Program-made: the position numbers and the translations under genes
Assembly (NCBI GenBank): GCA_947359465.1
Contig: OX375879.1
Coordinates: 90,743,578-90,807,577 of the forward strand
DNA: 64,000 bases
Direction: 5' to 3'
DNA from: Metellina segmentata
Taxonomy: Eukaryota; Arthropoda; Arachnida; Araneae; Tetragnathidae
Notes under the pieces: model-generated
The model's database searches: none
What the model was told of the DNA's origin: nothing
What the model saw: the letters and a program-made list of their open reading frames with translations, nothing else
Part shown: piece by piece, positions 47,941 to 60,759 of the stretch
Layout of the letters: each line of letters starts with the position of its first letter
Numbering within the stretch: the first letter of the stretch is position 1

Positions 47941-48012
47941 ATGCTGAACATAGAAGAAATTGACCGAATGGAGCATTCTGTTTACTCCTCTGAAATCAGT
48001 CCCATAGAACAG
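47941..48012 (+). CDS. Candidate first coding exon, unknown product
   Basis: ATG at 47941 (context CGACATGC) opens 24 codons reading MLNIEEIDRMEHSVYSSE, then ISPIEQ, and stops at a possible donor CAG|GTACAT (GT at 48013). The segment is acidic, and upstream sequence (47830-47940) is GC-richer than its neighbours. Without the donor the frame would run on only briefly. No partner exon was found and the product is not recognised. Confidence 0.28.
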
Positions 48013-48497
48013 GTACATAATATTGTAATCAATGCAGGGTGAGTATGGTGCAAAATTTATGACTATTACAAATTAAATTAAAGCTCATCCGCCACAACCC
48101 ATAAAAACGAATTCTTTATACGTTTCTCCTACGAGAAAGTCGTTAGTACAAATTACAAAACATTGCAGAGGTTTTATTCCCCAAACCACAGTATTATGAA
48201 TATAATTTATACAGATGCTCCTCCACCACATCCCAGTATAAGTTAAAATATCCAATTATTCACCTGTTTCTGTGATGGAAAAGACAATGATGCAATATAC
48301 AATCATAATACAGGCATTTATTTCATAAAAACACTTAATTCTGAATACAAATTACAAAAAAAAAGTCCACGCGCTGTGTCCCTAAGATGTGAAAGTTCTA
48401 TTGTCCCCTTGTTTCTTCAATGAAAATATCACTGATATAATATATAAATGACCTTCTTATTACACGGTCAAATGGTACAGTGCTATAAGGAGGTCAC
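48013..48497. other. AT-rich stretch without recognised features
   Basis: Nothing supported. The words ATTACAAA and AAAACAC recur (around 48068, 48152, 48348), with no clear periodic structure. Confidence 0.45.
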
Positions 48498-49133
48498 CAA
48501 GACAGACCAGACAAGACAGACCAGATAAGACAGACAAGACAGACCAGACCGAACCAGACCAGACCAGACAAGACAGACCAGATAAGACAGACAAGACAAG
48601 ACAGACCAGACCGAACCAGACCAGACCAGACCGAACCAGACCAGACCAGACCGAACCAGACCAGACCAGACCAAACTAGACTAGACAAGACAAGACAGAC
48701 CAGACAAGACAAGACAGACCAGACAAGACAGACCAGACAAGACAGACCAGACAAGACAGACCGGACCAGACAAAACAGACAAGACAGACAAAACAGACCA
48801 TACAGACAAAACAGACCATACAGACGAGCAGACCAGACATACAAGACAGATGAACAGAAAAGACAGACAAGACAGACAAGACAGACAAAACAGACAAAAC
48901 AGACCATACAGACGAGCAGACCAGACATACAAGACAGATGAACAGAAAAGACAGACAAGACAGATGAACAGAAAAGACAGACAAGGCAGATGAACAGAAA
49001 AGACAGATGAACAGAAAAGACAGATGAACAGAAAAGACAGACAAGGCAGATGAACAGAAAAGACAGATGTACAGAAAAGACAGATGAACAGAAAAGACAG
49101 ACGAGCAGACCAGACAGAACAGACGGTCAGACG
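48498..49133. repeat. CAGAC/AAGAC satellite array (~636 bp)
   Basis: Degenerate 5-base words (CAGAC, AAGAC, GAACC) dominate. Longer higher-order repeats occur toward the right, for example a CAGATGAACAGAAAAGA unit recurring about eight times and a ~70-base duplicated block around 48800-48945. Long cysteine/valine/leucine-rich frames on the - strand are by-products of the repeat, not genes. Confidence 0.92.
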
Positions 49134-49137
49134 CGTA

Positions 49138-49224
49138 AGAAGGGTCCAAAGCGGATAGAAAACTTGAAATGGGTCGAAAATATTCAATGTACTAGCAAAC
49201 ACTCCTTTCTTATTTATATGGATT
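49138..49224 (+). mobile_element. 3' tail of the dispersed repeat family
   Basis: These 87 bases match 20988-21074 with about seven differences and end TTATTTATATGGATT. In both places the tail directly follows a CAGA-type array, so the satellite is part of the element and has expanded here. Confidence 0.8.
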
Positions 49225-49502
49225 ATCATTGTTATTGTAAACTGACCTAACTGATGGTTATTGTGAACTGTGTAATATGGAGAACCTAGACGTGTTATAT
49301 GAGGGATGTCGCAATTTTGGTACCGTGTTGAAGAAAATCCGTGTTATTGAAGTACTGTGCTATACGAGGGTCACCTGTACAAAGTCTTTTAACTCAAAAA
49401 CACTTTATTATGCATACCAATTACATAAAAGCCCATCCACCACATCCCTACATTTAGTGATGCCAATTATTCATCTGTTTCTTAGAAATTGCGGACCACT
49501 GT
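49225..49502. other. Short stretch without recognised features
   Basis: A + frame (49277-49504) is open but unremarkable. Confidence 0.4.
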
Positions 49503-49655
49503 AGCCCGATTGGATTTGCAAACAGGGTTGTGAGTTCGAAACTCGATCCAGTCAAAGACCGTCTTGTACTTGGGGGTTAGTACACGGCGTCGATAATAGA
49601 GCGTTGTGTTGCTCCATTGCAACGTTAATTGGATTAACTTCCCCTTCGTAATTAG
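49503..49655 (+). mobile_element. tRNA-derived SINE-like element
   Basis: An A-box-like TAGCCCGATTGG (about 49503) and a B-box-like GAGTTCGAAACTC (about 49533) are spaced like a Pol III promoter. The downstream body has no tRNA 3' half. A SINE head is favoured over a functional tRNA. Confidence 0.4.
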
Positions 49656-50817
49656 GAATAATGAAGCTTTTTTTCTATTCGGCTAACTAAGCCTTTTTAT
49701 GTACACTAATTTGTTCTGTCAACTTACGTAGTAATGCCCTAACGTTCCCGACCCGAATATGTTAGAACAAATTTTGATAAGTCTTAACTCCATGAATCCT
49801 TCCCCTGCGTTTTGTTGCACTGCAATTAAAATTCTGCAGGGTCTTTAGCGTCAGTAACTACAATCACATATAGGATAAGAAGTGTTGTTGCTAACTATTT
49901 TAAAAGTGTTAAACTTAAGCATCGCACGGCCATTTTTTTATAGCAATAATGCTACAAACCAGGAAAAGGAATTTGCTCAAATTGGATTGGTCTACCAAAT
50001 TAGTTATCCAATTCGAGGTCAAGAAGCTGCCGAATACACTTTCTTAGAGATATTCTTTTAAATATGGCCTATCTTGGAATTTAAAAAAATATATGGAGTC
50101 AAGTTTGTTGTTTAAATCAATTAATGAATGCGTAAGAGAAGAAAATAGAACATGTTTTCTCGTGGTATTTACAGATAATGGAAATTTATTTACCTGTTTA
50201 AAAATATTTTATTTTCCCCTGAGTCCAAACATTTTGCAGTTAGAATCGTAAATGTTTTTAATCTCTTTATGTGGATTCTTAAGTTTTTCTTTGATTCTGA
50301 ATTACAGAGTAACAATGAGAGGAAGGAGCAAGCAAGGATTGAATGTAAATTATTAGAATTGCAGAATGATTGGATATGCATTTGTGTGTTCCTTTAACTT
50401 CCGACTGCTTGTCTCGTGACAGATTTTCACGTTTTGCGTGGTTTGTTTGTAGTTGATTAACAATTTCTTTCTGTTTGTTCATGACTATAACTACGCTTTT
50501 GGTGTAATTTTAAAAATTTATTTCAAATCTGCACTGTAGAGTAGTAAGACGATAGGTAAGACGAGGAGAATAAATGCAGAATTTTACTAACCCTCCTAGT
50601 GGTTTCGACGAGATATTTCGTCAATAAAGGTCTGACAAATTTGCAAATGGCGAGCTATCTTATTTTGAGGATATTGCAGGTTTTTTCATGACGATGACAT
50701 CTAGATCTGGTCTGTTTTATAAATGATAAGATACTTCCTTATAACAACAACCAGGAAGGGTTAAGAGGAAAATCTAAAGAGCTATGTAGTTGGCTAATCA
50801 CATTAGCTCTTAATGGA
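49656..50817. other. Stretch without recognised genes
   Basis: Contains one palindrome GACGAGATATTTCGTC (50607-50622) of the shared family and short unremarkable frames. Confidence 0.45.
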
Positions 50818-51254
50818 GTAGTTAGTTTAGTAGTTAGTAAAATAAGATTAGTTAGTTTTTAATTAGTCAAATTAGATTAGTTAGTTTTTTAATTAGTTAA
50901 ATTATATTAGTTATTTTTTTAATTAGTTGCATTAAATTAGTTAGTTATTTAGTAGTTAGTTAAATTAAATTAGTTAGTTATTTAGTAGTTAGTTAAATTA
51001 AATTAGTTAGTTATTTAGTAGTTAGTTAAATTAAATTAGTTAGTTATTTAGTAGTTAGTTAAATTAAATTAGTTAGTTAAATTAGATTAGTTAGTTTGCT
51101 TAGTAGTTAGTTAAATTAAATTAGTTAGTTATTTTAATTGTTAGTTTAATTAAATTAGTTAGTTTAGTAGTTCGTTCAATTAGATTACTTAGTTTGTTTA
51201 GTAGTTAGTTCAATTAGATTAGTTAGTTAGTTTAGTAAGTTAAATTAGATTAGC
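50818..51254. repeat. TTAGTTAG minisatellite (33-bp core unit)
   Basis: Built from TTAGTTAG and AAATTA words. A 33-base unit (TTAGTTAGTTATTTAGTAG, then TTAGTTAAATTAAA) is near-perfectly repeated about four times from about 50937, flanked by degenerate versions. Confidence 0.9.
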
Positions 51255-53870
51255 AAGAGAGTTAATTCTTAAAGGCAATTTGGTTATTTTTGAAATGTAA
51301 ATAGTTTAAAAAAAATGAATGCTAGTTGGTAGAAAGACAAAAACAATACTAAAATAATAACTGTAACTATGTTAGTTATCATATTTTCTGTCGCAATGTA
51401 TTTCTCCCATATAAGGATCCACGGATCTCCCATAGATCCTGTTGTTTTGACGGAAGAAAGGCTTCAAGTCCTTGCTCACAAAAAATATCATACTATGTAC
51501 TTAATTTTCAGTATCATTCACTGTTTTTGGAAATCGAAATTTTGTTCTCTTTTTATCAGTCAATACAAATGTAGTCTCCCGTAGCTTTTTTCACTGTATT
51601 CGGTAGATTTTACAATTAATAAACATCCCGTTATTGAAATAAGAAGATGAAAGTTACTTGTAATTTTATTCTACCCTACACTGATCCAAGGCTTCAGTTG
51701 TCCTACATATTTTGTTTTTAATTGAAGTTATTAGAATGTGATTACTTCGACAAGAAGCAGAGAAAAGAATGGCAGTTCAAAGTGATTTAAGAGAAAGGTC
51801 AACTAAATTTAACTGTTTCTTTTGGTCTTTCCTAGAGGGGATCAAAACTGACTCGTAGAGGTTTTCTTTTATTATGTTGAGCTCTGTAAATTGTGATTTG
51901 AAAAGAAGGAATTTAATAAAGGTGATATTTTTTACAATGGATGTTTGGACTATGAGTTTATGAAAGCACGTATAATTTGGTCCGTGATATAAAATTTGGT
52001 GTTATAAAAATTAAGTTAATCAATGATTTTGTTTTTGCATCCTGGATGTATGGGCAGAGAAACTAAATGGAATATGAGGAGTTAAGGAAGAGTATAATTT
52101 TAAAAATGACGTATTGGAAGATACTAATTTCCATAGATTTAAAAATTAACCAATGTTTTTAAATCAATGTAAACTCTTGACTAAATATTCCAAGGATATA
52201 GTAAGGCACAAATTCACAAACAAAACACACTTTATTTTTGTTGTTGTGAAGATTACATTTATTTTCGAATAAAAAATTGAAACTAGTAAAACCACTTTTA
52301 CAAGGTCAAATTAAAATGACGCTATTAAAATACATTTTTATCATGATTTTGAACCACGAAATATATATTGTCCACAGTACGTCATTCTTTTTTCGTATAA
52401 AAATCTAATGCTATTTTCAACTATTTAGAAAGCAATTTTATGTGTTTACTTATTTTTCATCTCATTAATTTCTACTTGTTTCATATGTATTTATTACATC
52501 CCTTTCTTATATTTCCCATTCGAATAACATTCATTTATAGTTTTGCAGACTATTCTTATTTAAGGCAAAATCAAGAAAATTTAAAGATTAAATACACAAG
52601 TTTCTTGAGAAAAAATGATTTTGTAGACTTACCTAGTCTAGTATGATCACCCTTTCTGTCTTAGAAAAACGCATTTGAAAATCTTGACTTAAGTGTGTTT
52701 TACTTGTAAGCCAACTCTATATGATAGTAACTAAGCTGTAGAAATGGTTACAGAAGACAACATCTGAATAAATAAACAAAGTTCACTTGATTGTTTAACA
52801 ATTTATTGCATAAAAATCTATTTAAAACATTCACAAAGGCTTTAACACAACACAGTTTAACATGAAAAGCAGTATCGAAATATAAAGTTTACAATAGACA
52901 TTCCAATGGAATCCACTCAATCATTATTCTCACTCCATTTTAAAAGTAGGTAAAGTTTGCAAAACTTCACAGGTATCATATACGATATTAAAAACCTGCA
53001 TTTAGAAAGGACAAATCAAAATATTTTTGTACATAAATTCTTCTGTCGCAATTACTGCACTTTTCATTAAATATCTTGATTTTGTGGATGTCATTTACAA
53101 AATATGAACATAATCTTCTAAACAATTGATTCTTAATCCTGTCTTTATGTTCAGGCAAACAAATCAAAAGCAGTTCTTAAATAATTAAAAGACGTCCTGA
53201 AAATGACAGGGAAAACCACAAATGGTTTAAAATATTTATCGTGATGAAACTTAATTCGTTATCATCTGGAGATAATTGTTTTGCTTGTACTTAACTTTCT
53301 GAGAGTCAAGGTATTTCAGAGTAGTGTTGTGTTGCTTTGGTTGCCTACAATATATATGACTAAACAGTCTATTAGACTAGTGAGAGGAGGGAGAATTCCC
53401 CAGAATATTTTATTGGTCAAGAATTAAAACAGGTTAAAAGTCAAGTTGAGTAAACTGCTTGTTGAAGAGCGGATATATGTGGGTGAACCCTTCAGAAAGT
53501 TAAACTGATTACAAAATTAAAGGGTATCTATGAAAATTCAATGTTACTTATGATATATAAAAAGGAACGTTCTATAAGTTTTCACAAACTGCAAAATAAC
53601 TGTATAATGATTAAACTATTACAGTATTAATACACTAGAGAGAAAATAGTTGTAGCGGACACTTGCTTGAATACAAAGAGACAAATTATGTAACATGCAT
53701 TGTCATGGATAAATACATTTTTGTATTACCACAAACTGACACAGGTGAATTTGTGGTAATTGCAGCAATTTATTCAATATACTAACACAATAATGACTTT
53801 ACACTAAATAAATTAGTGACTTTGAAAAGTGAAACTTTATGTATTATATTTGAAGGGGAAGTCTCTAGAT
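51255..53870. other. AT-rich region without recognised genes
   Basis: A + frame at 51369-51584 starts with an ATG and a hydrophobic stretch (MLVIIFSVAMYF), then IDPVVLTEERLQVLAHKK. It is signal-anchor-like but has no partner or splice support. A + frame at 52440-52646 is hydrophobic low-complexity. Neither is called. Confidence 0.45.
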
Positions 53871-54699
53871 TAATGGCTGGTTTGTTGCAACTCGGCGACC
53901 TGAGTCAACCGAGACATGCTTAATAATACTGAGATCCAACGAGAACGCTGCTTCTTTTAGTTTTCTCCCTCACCAGATCACTTCATGAGATCGTGCTTTC
54001 ATGTTCATTAGGGTAAACTCGGTTACGTTGCGATCCGTAGGATTGGCGAGAATCGAAGCGAAAAGGGCTTCTTGTCCTAACGAAAGAGTTACTTTGCCTT
54101 TGCTCTTGCAAAAAACACTAGGAGAGATAATGATCAATGATGGACCGAACTGGATCGGTAAAGGGTGGCCCGAACGTCAACTCTGGATGGTTACCACCAT
54201 AAATGTAGAGATCCACCCTTTGATGAACAGACAACAGGTTACAGTAGAGTCCATCCTCTCCTCATCTGACGGGAGGCCCGGTCTCTTACATTGTTCCAGT
54301 GGGTCCCTGGGTAATGCTGATTTTGCCAAATAAACGCTGAACACATAAAGCGGAGTTTATCGAGAATTACTTGTTACTTTTAATTATGACGTCTAATCTC
54401 AACGATATAATTATGAGGATGCAGTCCCCCAAAAAATAATAACTAAAGAGAATCAAGTAGTTATCTCCGTATCTCTAGCGGAGTACAGAATCTCTGTTGT
54501 AAGAATGCTGGGAAGAGTTCTCAATTCAAGTGACTAGAAGACAAGTAAGTCTCCACACAAGAGTACTACAAACACGGAAACTGACCTTCATTGAAATATT
54601 CGATAGTAAGTTGGACAAAACAAGTATTTCAACTGAAGCTTGCCTAATCAGTGGATAATACGTACCTCATTTGGGCCATTAAATTGTGCCTAGCTGCTA
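53871..54699. other. GC-richer stretch, unassigned
   Basis: Higher GC than its surroundings (especially 54000-54350), with a 110-codon + frame from ATG 54001 that matches no family I know. It borders the transposase remnant at 54700-55210 and may be part of that or another old element. Confidence 0.3.
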
Positions 54700-55210
54700 C
54701 AACTGGAATATTTTTTGTGTCAATTTTGTTTGTCACTCTACTGAAATTTTTTTCGACGCGAAGATCAATTAGACGAATCAGATTAATGAGCAAGGAGACA
54801 GTAGTTCTTGTGACTCAAGATGTCTTGGGATGCCAGTCCTGGATGAAACGTAATCGAATGGATGATTTCACTCACACGCAGCTGTCAGGTAAATTTGTCG
54901 TTCTAGTCGCCAACAATGTCAAACGCAGTCGGAGTTGATCTAAAGAAATCGAATTTCCTCCCAACCGATCTTTAGATCTTGACCTCTATGTACCAGATAA
55001 ATGTTTGTCCTACCATAAACCCTCACCAGACCAAGAACTAACGCATACATAAATGAAATTCCATGAAAAACTACACGTTTGAAGTTCTTTTTAGGTGGGT
55101 GTGTTAAAAAACGGAACTTTGATTCATCAGTCGGTGATGAAAAGTCGTTCCTAAACGTTTAGAGTCCATCAGCAATGCATACATCCTCATCTTAAGCGTG
55201 TATTGCTCGA
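54700..55210 (-). pseudogene. Strongly decayed Tc1/mariner transposase
   Basis: On the - strand, DESKFRFL (complement of about 55105-55130) is followed by a GRV.GRTN-like stretch and, about 270 bases further, FIQDWHPKTS (complement of about 54818-54848). These resemble the first (FTDESKF) and second (FQQDNDPKHTS) catalytic aspartate motifs of Tc1-type DDE transposases, in order and at plausible spacing. Stops and frame changes are frequent. The third motif and terminal repeats were not found. Confidence 0.5.
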
Positions 55211-56834
<1,624 letters not shown>

Positions 56835-56849
56835 GATATATACCAATTT

Positions 56850-57130
56850 GATATTATAAGATATCCTCTCAACCAATCAAGCGGAACGTACAAGCGCCCT
56901 CTATTGAGCTTAGCTACTAACTAATAAGCTAAGATATTTATTTATAGCCGATAAATTGTCTTGATCAGATGTAATTCGTATTTATAAATAAATATACTCA
57001 TATTCCTTCAGATTTATGGTGTGGCCCTCTCTCAGTTACTACGATGTATGGACTCCCACAATTGGGGGCTCGACCAGTCCCGTAATTTTGTGCCAGAAGC
57101 GAAATTTCAAAACTCGGGCGCCATCAGCAG
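56850..57130 (+). mobile_element. Possible LTR end with primer-binding-like site
   Basis: TGGGGGCTCG at 57063-57072, two bases after a CCCACA terminus, matches the start of the primer-binding site complementary to tRNA-Pro used by many LTR retroelements. The preceding 200 bases contain AATAAAT and could be an LTR. No second LTR, gag or pol was found, so this is a weak suggestion. Confidence 0.25.
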
Positions 57131-57321
57131 AAGTGGGGAATAAACATTACACTTCCGGTCACAGTTACTGAAAATCAGAACTTACAAAGCGAAAGGTGCT
57201 CGCCTTCTTTCACCTGTTTCATGATAGGGGAAAGCTGACGCTACGGGGTCATTCTACAGCAGCGCTTCTCAAAGGGTGTGCCCAGTGACATGCCTAGGCG
57301 CACCCTATTAAATCCCAGATA

Positions 57322-57892
57322 CACTACCATACAATGATGGACCGGACAGCAAGATGTGATGGTAAAATGGAAAAAACACATGCATTAATTGGGGAGATGG
57401 TCCCCCACGTGCTGCTATTACACTAGCAATTCTTCTGGGCATACTTTCAACAAAGTTTGGATACACAGCTATGTGTATTTGTGTTCATTCCTGCTGCAAG
57501 AATGTCGCCAGCTCAGTTGTAGATTTCGGACGTGGTTCCACGGTCCGTAAGCGTCGCTCTAACACGTCCTACAAATGTTCTATGGGGTTTAGGTCGGGAT
57601 TCTGAGCAGGCCATAGAAGACGGTTTACATCCATATCTTGATACCACTGCTTTAAAGGGACTGCAACATGACAAGGAGCGTTGTCGTCCTGGAAGTAACA
57701 TTCGTCCATACCATAAAATTTCCAGAGCGTAGGAAGAACCTCATTGACCAAAATGTTCATGTCGGCGTCGGCGTTCAATTGACCAGGAATAACATGGAAA
57801 GTTCCCAGGCCATACGACGAAAAAAATCCCCAAACAAGTAGTCGGATTTTGTACAAATCCGCTGGCGTTCGGTCCATTATTGTAGAGTAGTG
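57322..57892 (-). mobile_element. Tc1-type deletion derivative, copy 2 (571 bp)
   Basis: The same family as 29689-30262: termini CACTACCATACAATGATGG, TA on both sides (57320-57321, 57893-57894), and the same internal deletion. The - strand frame from 57877 begins with an ATG inside the terminal repeat (MDRTPADLYKIRLLVWGFF) and keeps the catalytic end: MDECYFQDDNAPCHV and WPAQNPDLNPIEHL, with 34 residues between D and E. The frame is open for 102 codons before a frameshift. It lacks the DNA-binding half, so it is not autonomous. Confidence 0.82.
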
Positions 57893-58432
57893 TAAATATG
57901 TATGGGGCTATAAAAATGAATTGATAAGAAAGGAAATATAGGAGTTTGCTTATCATACATGTGCCCCAACATTGAAGAAATCGTTAAGATCTATCAGGCT
58001 CATGTGTGTGTTTCTCATCGGCAGAAATAAATGATGAATAAAAGTACGTAGAATTTTCCAATTATTCCTATTTCTTTGCTTTTCGTATCTTATTTCCTAG
58101 CATTTTTTATGTGGTACGCGTACGATTATTTTGTAGGACTTCCAGTGTGCTACGACTTCAAAAAGTTTGAGAACCACTGTTCTACACGGTCATTCTGTGT
58201 GTGTGTGGACCTCGCATATGATATATGACCTCGTATATGACAGATAAGTTGGGTTTTAGTCCACCCTCGTCAAATTTACATGAATGTAGTTTAAGTTTTA
58301 TTCATACGTATGCAGCTGACTCAATGATGAATCTAAATCCGTTCGGTATTTGAAACGGTGAGTGCGGAAACAGAAAGTAGTGTCGGTTGCAGGGCTGCCA
58401 CGACAATTACACTCGTGAAATACGAGGGCTGT
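57893..58432. other. Stretch without recognised features
   Basis: Unique-looking sequence between two transposon derivatives. No gene or repeat was recognised. Confidence 0.45.
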
Positions 58433-59032
58433 TCATTAAAGAATGATCATAAATTTTTTAAAGGTGAGTAAAAAGCAAGAAAAATAAAATTCTTATTGAA
58501 TGTGTAGCGGGATAAGTGGAGAATAGAGAGCGAAAGTGTCACGGTCATGACGTGATTGCTGAGGCTTTGGCAGCTGACCAAGAACGCCTAGTTTTACTTT
58601 TGTCTACGTCAAAAATGGATATGACACGCGAAGTGCAGTACACAGCATTTAAATTTTGTTTTCGCCTTAAAAAATCGTCAACTGACGACTATTTGATGCT
58701 ACAGGAAAAGTATGGGGAGAGTCATGTGTTTTCCCCATACTCCATATAGTCCTGATTTAGCACCCTGCGATTTTTTTTCTTTTCCCAAATTTGAAAAAAC
58801 ACCTCCGGGAAAAGCGGTTTTCATCATCACAGGCAGTGGTAAAAGTTGCGTAGGCGATTTTGTAGGACCTGTCGAAAAATAGCTATCAGCATGTGTTGAA
58901 GACTGAAAAAGAGGTGGGATAAAAGCATTGCATCTCATGTAATGTATTTCGAGAAAGACCATAAATATTTGGGGAATTAATACACAAAATTATTTTTTGT
59001 TAATTTATGATCATTCATTTGAACAACCCTCG
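58433..59032 (+). mobile_element. Mariner deletion derivative (600 bp)
   Basis: Inverted termini CGAGGGCTGTTCATTAAAGA and the complement of its right end (CGAGGGTTGTTCAAATGAAT) continue into AATGATCATAAATT. TA precedes the left end; the right flank is TG, probably a mutated TA. The interior joins the N-terminal helix-turn-helix region (58621-58720) directly to the C-terminal PYSPDLAPCDFF region (from 58742) in a shifted frame. The central catalytic part is deleted. Confidence 0.8.
58621..58960 (+). pseudogene. Mariner transposase, internally deleted
   Basis: MTREVQYTAFKFCFRLKKSS followed by DDYLMLQEKYGE matches the mariner N-terminal domain (the ...IKFCFKLGK..TET..ML..AYGE type). It is followed by PYSPDLAPCDFFSFPKFEK, normally found about 200 residues later near the third catalytic aspartate, and then QHVLKT..RRWDKCI-like C-terminal sequence in further frames. 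The two parts are in different frames and the first two catalytic residues are gone. Confidence 0.78.
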
Positions 59033-59323
59033 TGATAGCAAATATTGTGAAATTAGTAGGGAAAAAGTCTCCTGTTAACCTAAGCAGCAATTTTAGTTGT
59101 TCAGGGTTCTTTGGATGCGAATTTGTTGTTCAAACAGGTTTTTTCGAGAGATGAAACTTGACTTTTGAGAGGATTAGACGTATCCTCTAGACTATGATTT
59201 TAAAACCACGTTCCTGGCTCTTATGTGGTTCGATGTCAATTGCAGCAACCACGACTTTGGATAAATGTAAATCTTTAACGGTAATTAAATGGCAGCAGTA
59301 AACAGGTCATTAAATGACACTTA

Positions 59324-59739
59324 GGCCCTATGCACACATCCGTATTTTCAACGTGCGCCGCCGCTGCGGCAACGCAACTGCGGTCTGAGGTCATTAGATC
59401 CAATTGAATAGTGCACATATACCTTAGGCGCCGCACGTTTAACTTGCGTGTAATTTGTACCGCAGTTACCCACGCCGCACACGCTTCTCCATTCTCAAGT
59501 ACCTTGTTTGCATAAATAAATGGAATATAAATAATAATTAATAAATGAATGCATCCAGTAATGTCTATTTTGTTTCAAAATATATTTTTTGTACACCAAG
59601 TAAGTGAAATAAACACGTTTTCTTCGATGGATATCCATCGCAAATGGCGTGAAATGAGTACTTGCGTCATTTCACGGTAATAAGTGCATAGTTGGGCTTA
59701 GGCGGCACACGTTTAAAAATCGGATGTGTGCACCGGGCC
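59324..59739. mobile_element. PIF/Harbinger-like MITE (416 bp)
   Basis: Inverted termini GGCCCTATGCACACATCCG and GGCCCGGTGCACACATCCG continue as ...ACGTG.GCCGCC over about 40 bases. TTA directly flanks both ends (59321-59323, 59740-59742). A 3-base TWA target duplication with G-rich termini is characteristic of PIF/Harbinger. There is no coding capacity. The left interior is GC-rich. Confidence 0.8.
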
Positions 59740-59771
59740 TTATAGTAAAAGAAGATTATACTAGGATCTCT

Positions 59772-60309
59772 TAGAGTGCCTATATAATAAGAGTGGCGAC
59801 AAGGGACCAAATTTGGCCCAATGCGCATGCGCGGCAGCCATTTTTCTACCAGAATCGTCGCAAAGATGGTTGCTGGGCGAATTAATGTATCATTTCAAGA
59901 AGAACAAAAAGCATATGATTGTTATAATATGGATACATTCGGTATAAATGAATCATATAAACGCTCAATAACATGCGTAATTGATGAGATGGATTGCACA
60001 ACGCGCTAACTTAGATTGCGGGAAACACCATGTTGTTCAAAAAAAGCTATTTACTTAAAAAGTCTTCAAATTTATACCGACAAAATACTAAAGAATACTA
60101 AATAAACATTCTAGAACACGAAATGGAACATGAATAAGCTATATTTTCTTTTTAATTTAATATACACACGTTTTTTTCGAACACCCAAAAAGTTCCCATG
60201 TTAAGTCTACGGGAGCTAGGAAAAGACCGCCTCGGGCGGTAGAAAACGTCTCTAAGCCAATCAGAAAGTGTATCCCGTATGTCGCCACTCTTATTATATA
60301 GGCACTCTA
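59772..60309. mobile_element. hAT-like MITE (538 bp)
   Basis: Inverted termini TAGAGTGCCTATATAATAAG extend through AGTGGCGACA and are near-perfect at both ends. GGATCTCT is duplicated exactly at 59764-59771 and 60310-60317. An 8-base duplication with TAGAG termini fits the hAT superfamily. The interior has no transposase and includes GCGCATGCGC. Confidence 0.85.
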
Positions 60310-60317
60310 GGATCTCT

Positions 60318-60759
60318 AGGAATTAAAACAAATACCAACATGCAGTAAATCGTCTTACCTTCGAATTAATAATAAATGGACGCTCTTCCCGTCTCTCCGA
60401 GACGAAGAGAAGCGTTTTATTCTTTAACACAGTTCGAATCTGAAGCCTCAAATACTAAAGAAAATTTGCACATTTGCAATGAAGATATTTAAAAAAAAAT
60501 CATTTTAATTAACGTGTCTATTGATATTAATATTAATTTTTCTAATTTATTGACTCCGTAATCGACTCTTTCGAATATTATTTCATGGATGGATACAATG
60601 CAACCCATTCTTTTCACCCGCGTGGTAAAGAAAATATTTCTGCGGCAAATGTTAAACGCACTGATGGGTGGATTCATAATCGTAATTTCAATTAACAACG
60701 TGCAGTCTTCTTTACATTACTTCTAGTTTGAATTTCTTGACTAACAGAATATGTCCAAA
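60318..60759. other. AT-rich stretch without recognised features
   Basis: A short - strand frame at 60489-60698 is unremarkable. Confidence 0.45.

Noticed and set aside
48494..49229. Long cysteine/valine/leucine-rich open frames on the minus strand (up to 182 codons)
   Set aside because: They are translations of the CAGAC/AAGAC satellite. All minus-strand frames stay open because the repeat lacks stop codons.
54001..54333. 110-codon ATG-initiated gene
   Set aside because: No family resemblance and no splice or promoter evidence; adjacent to transposase debris, so chance or element-derived sequence is likelier.
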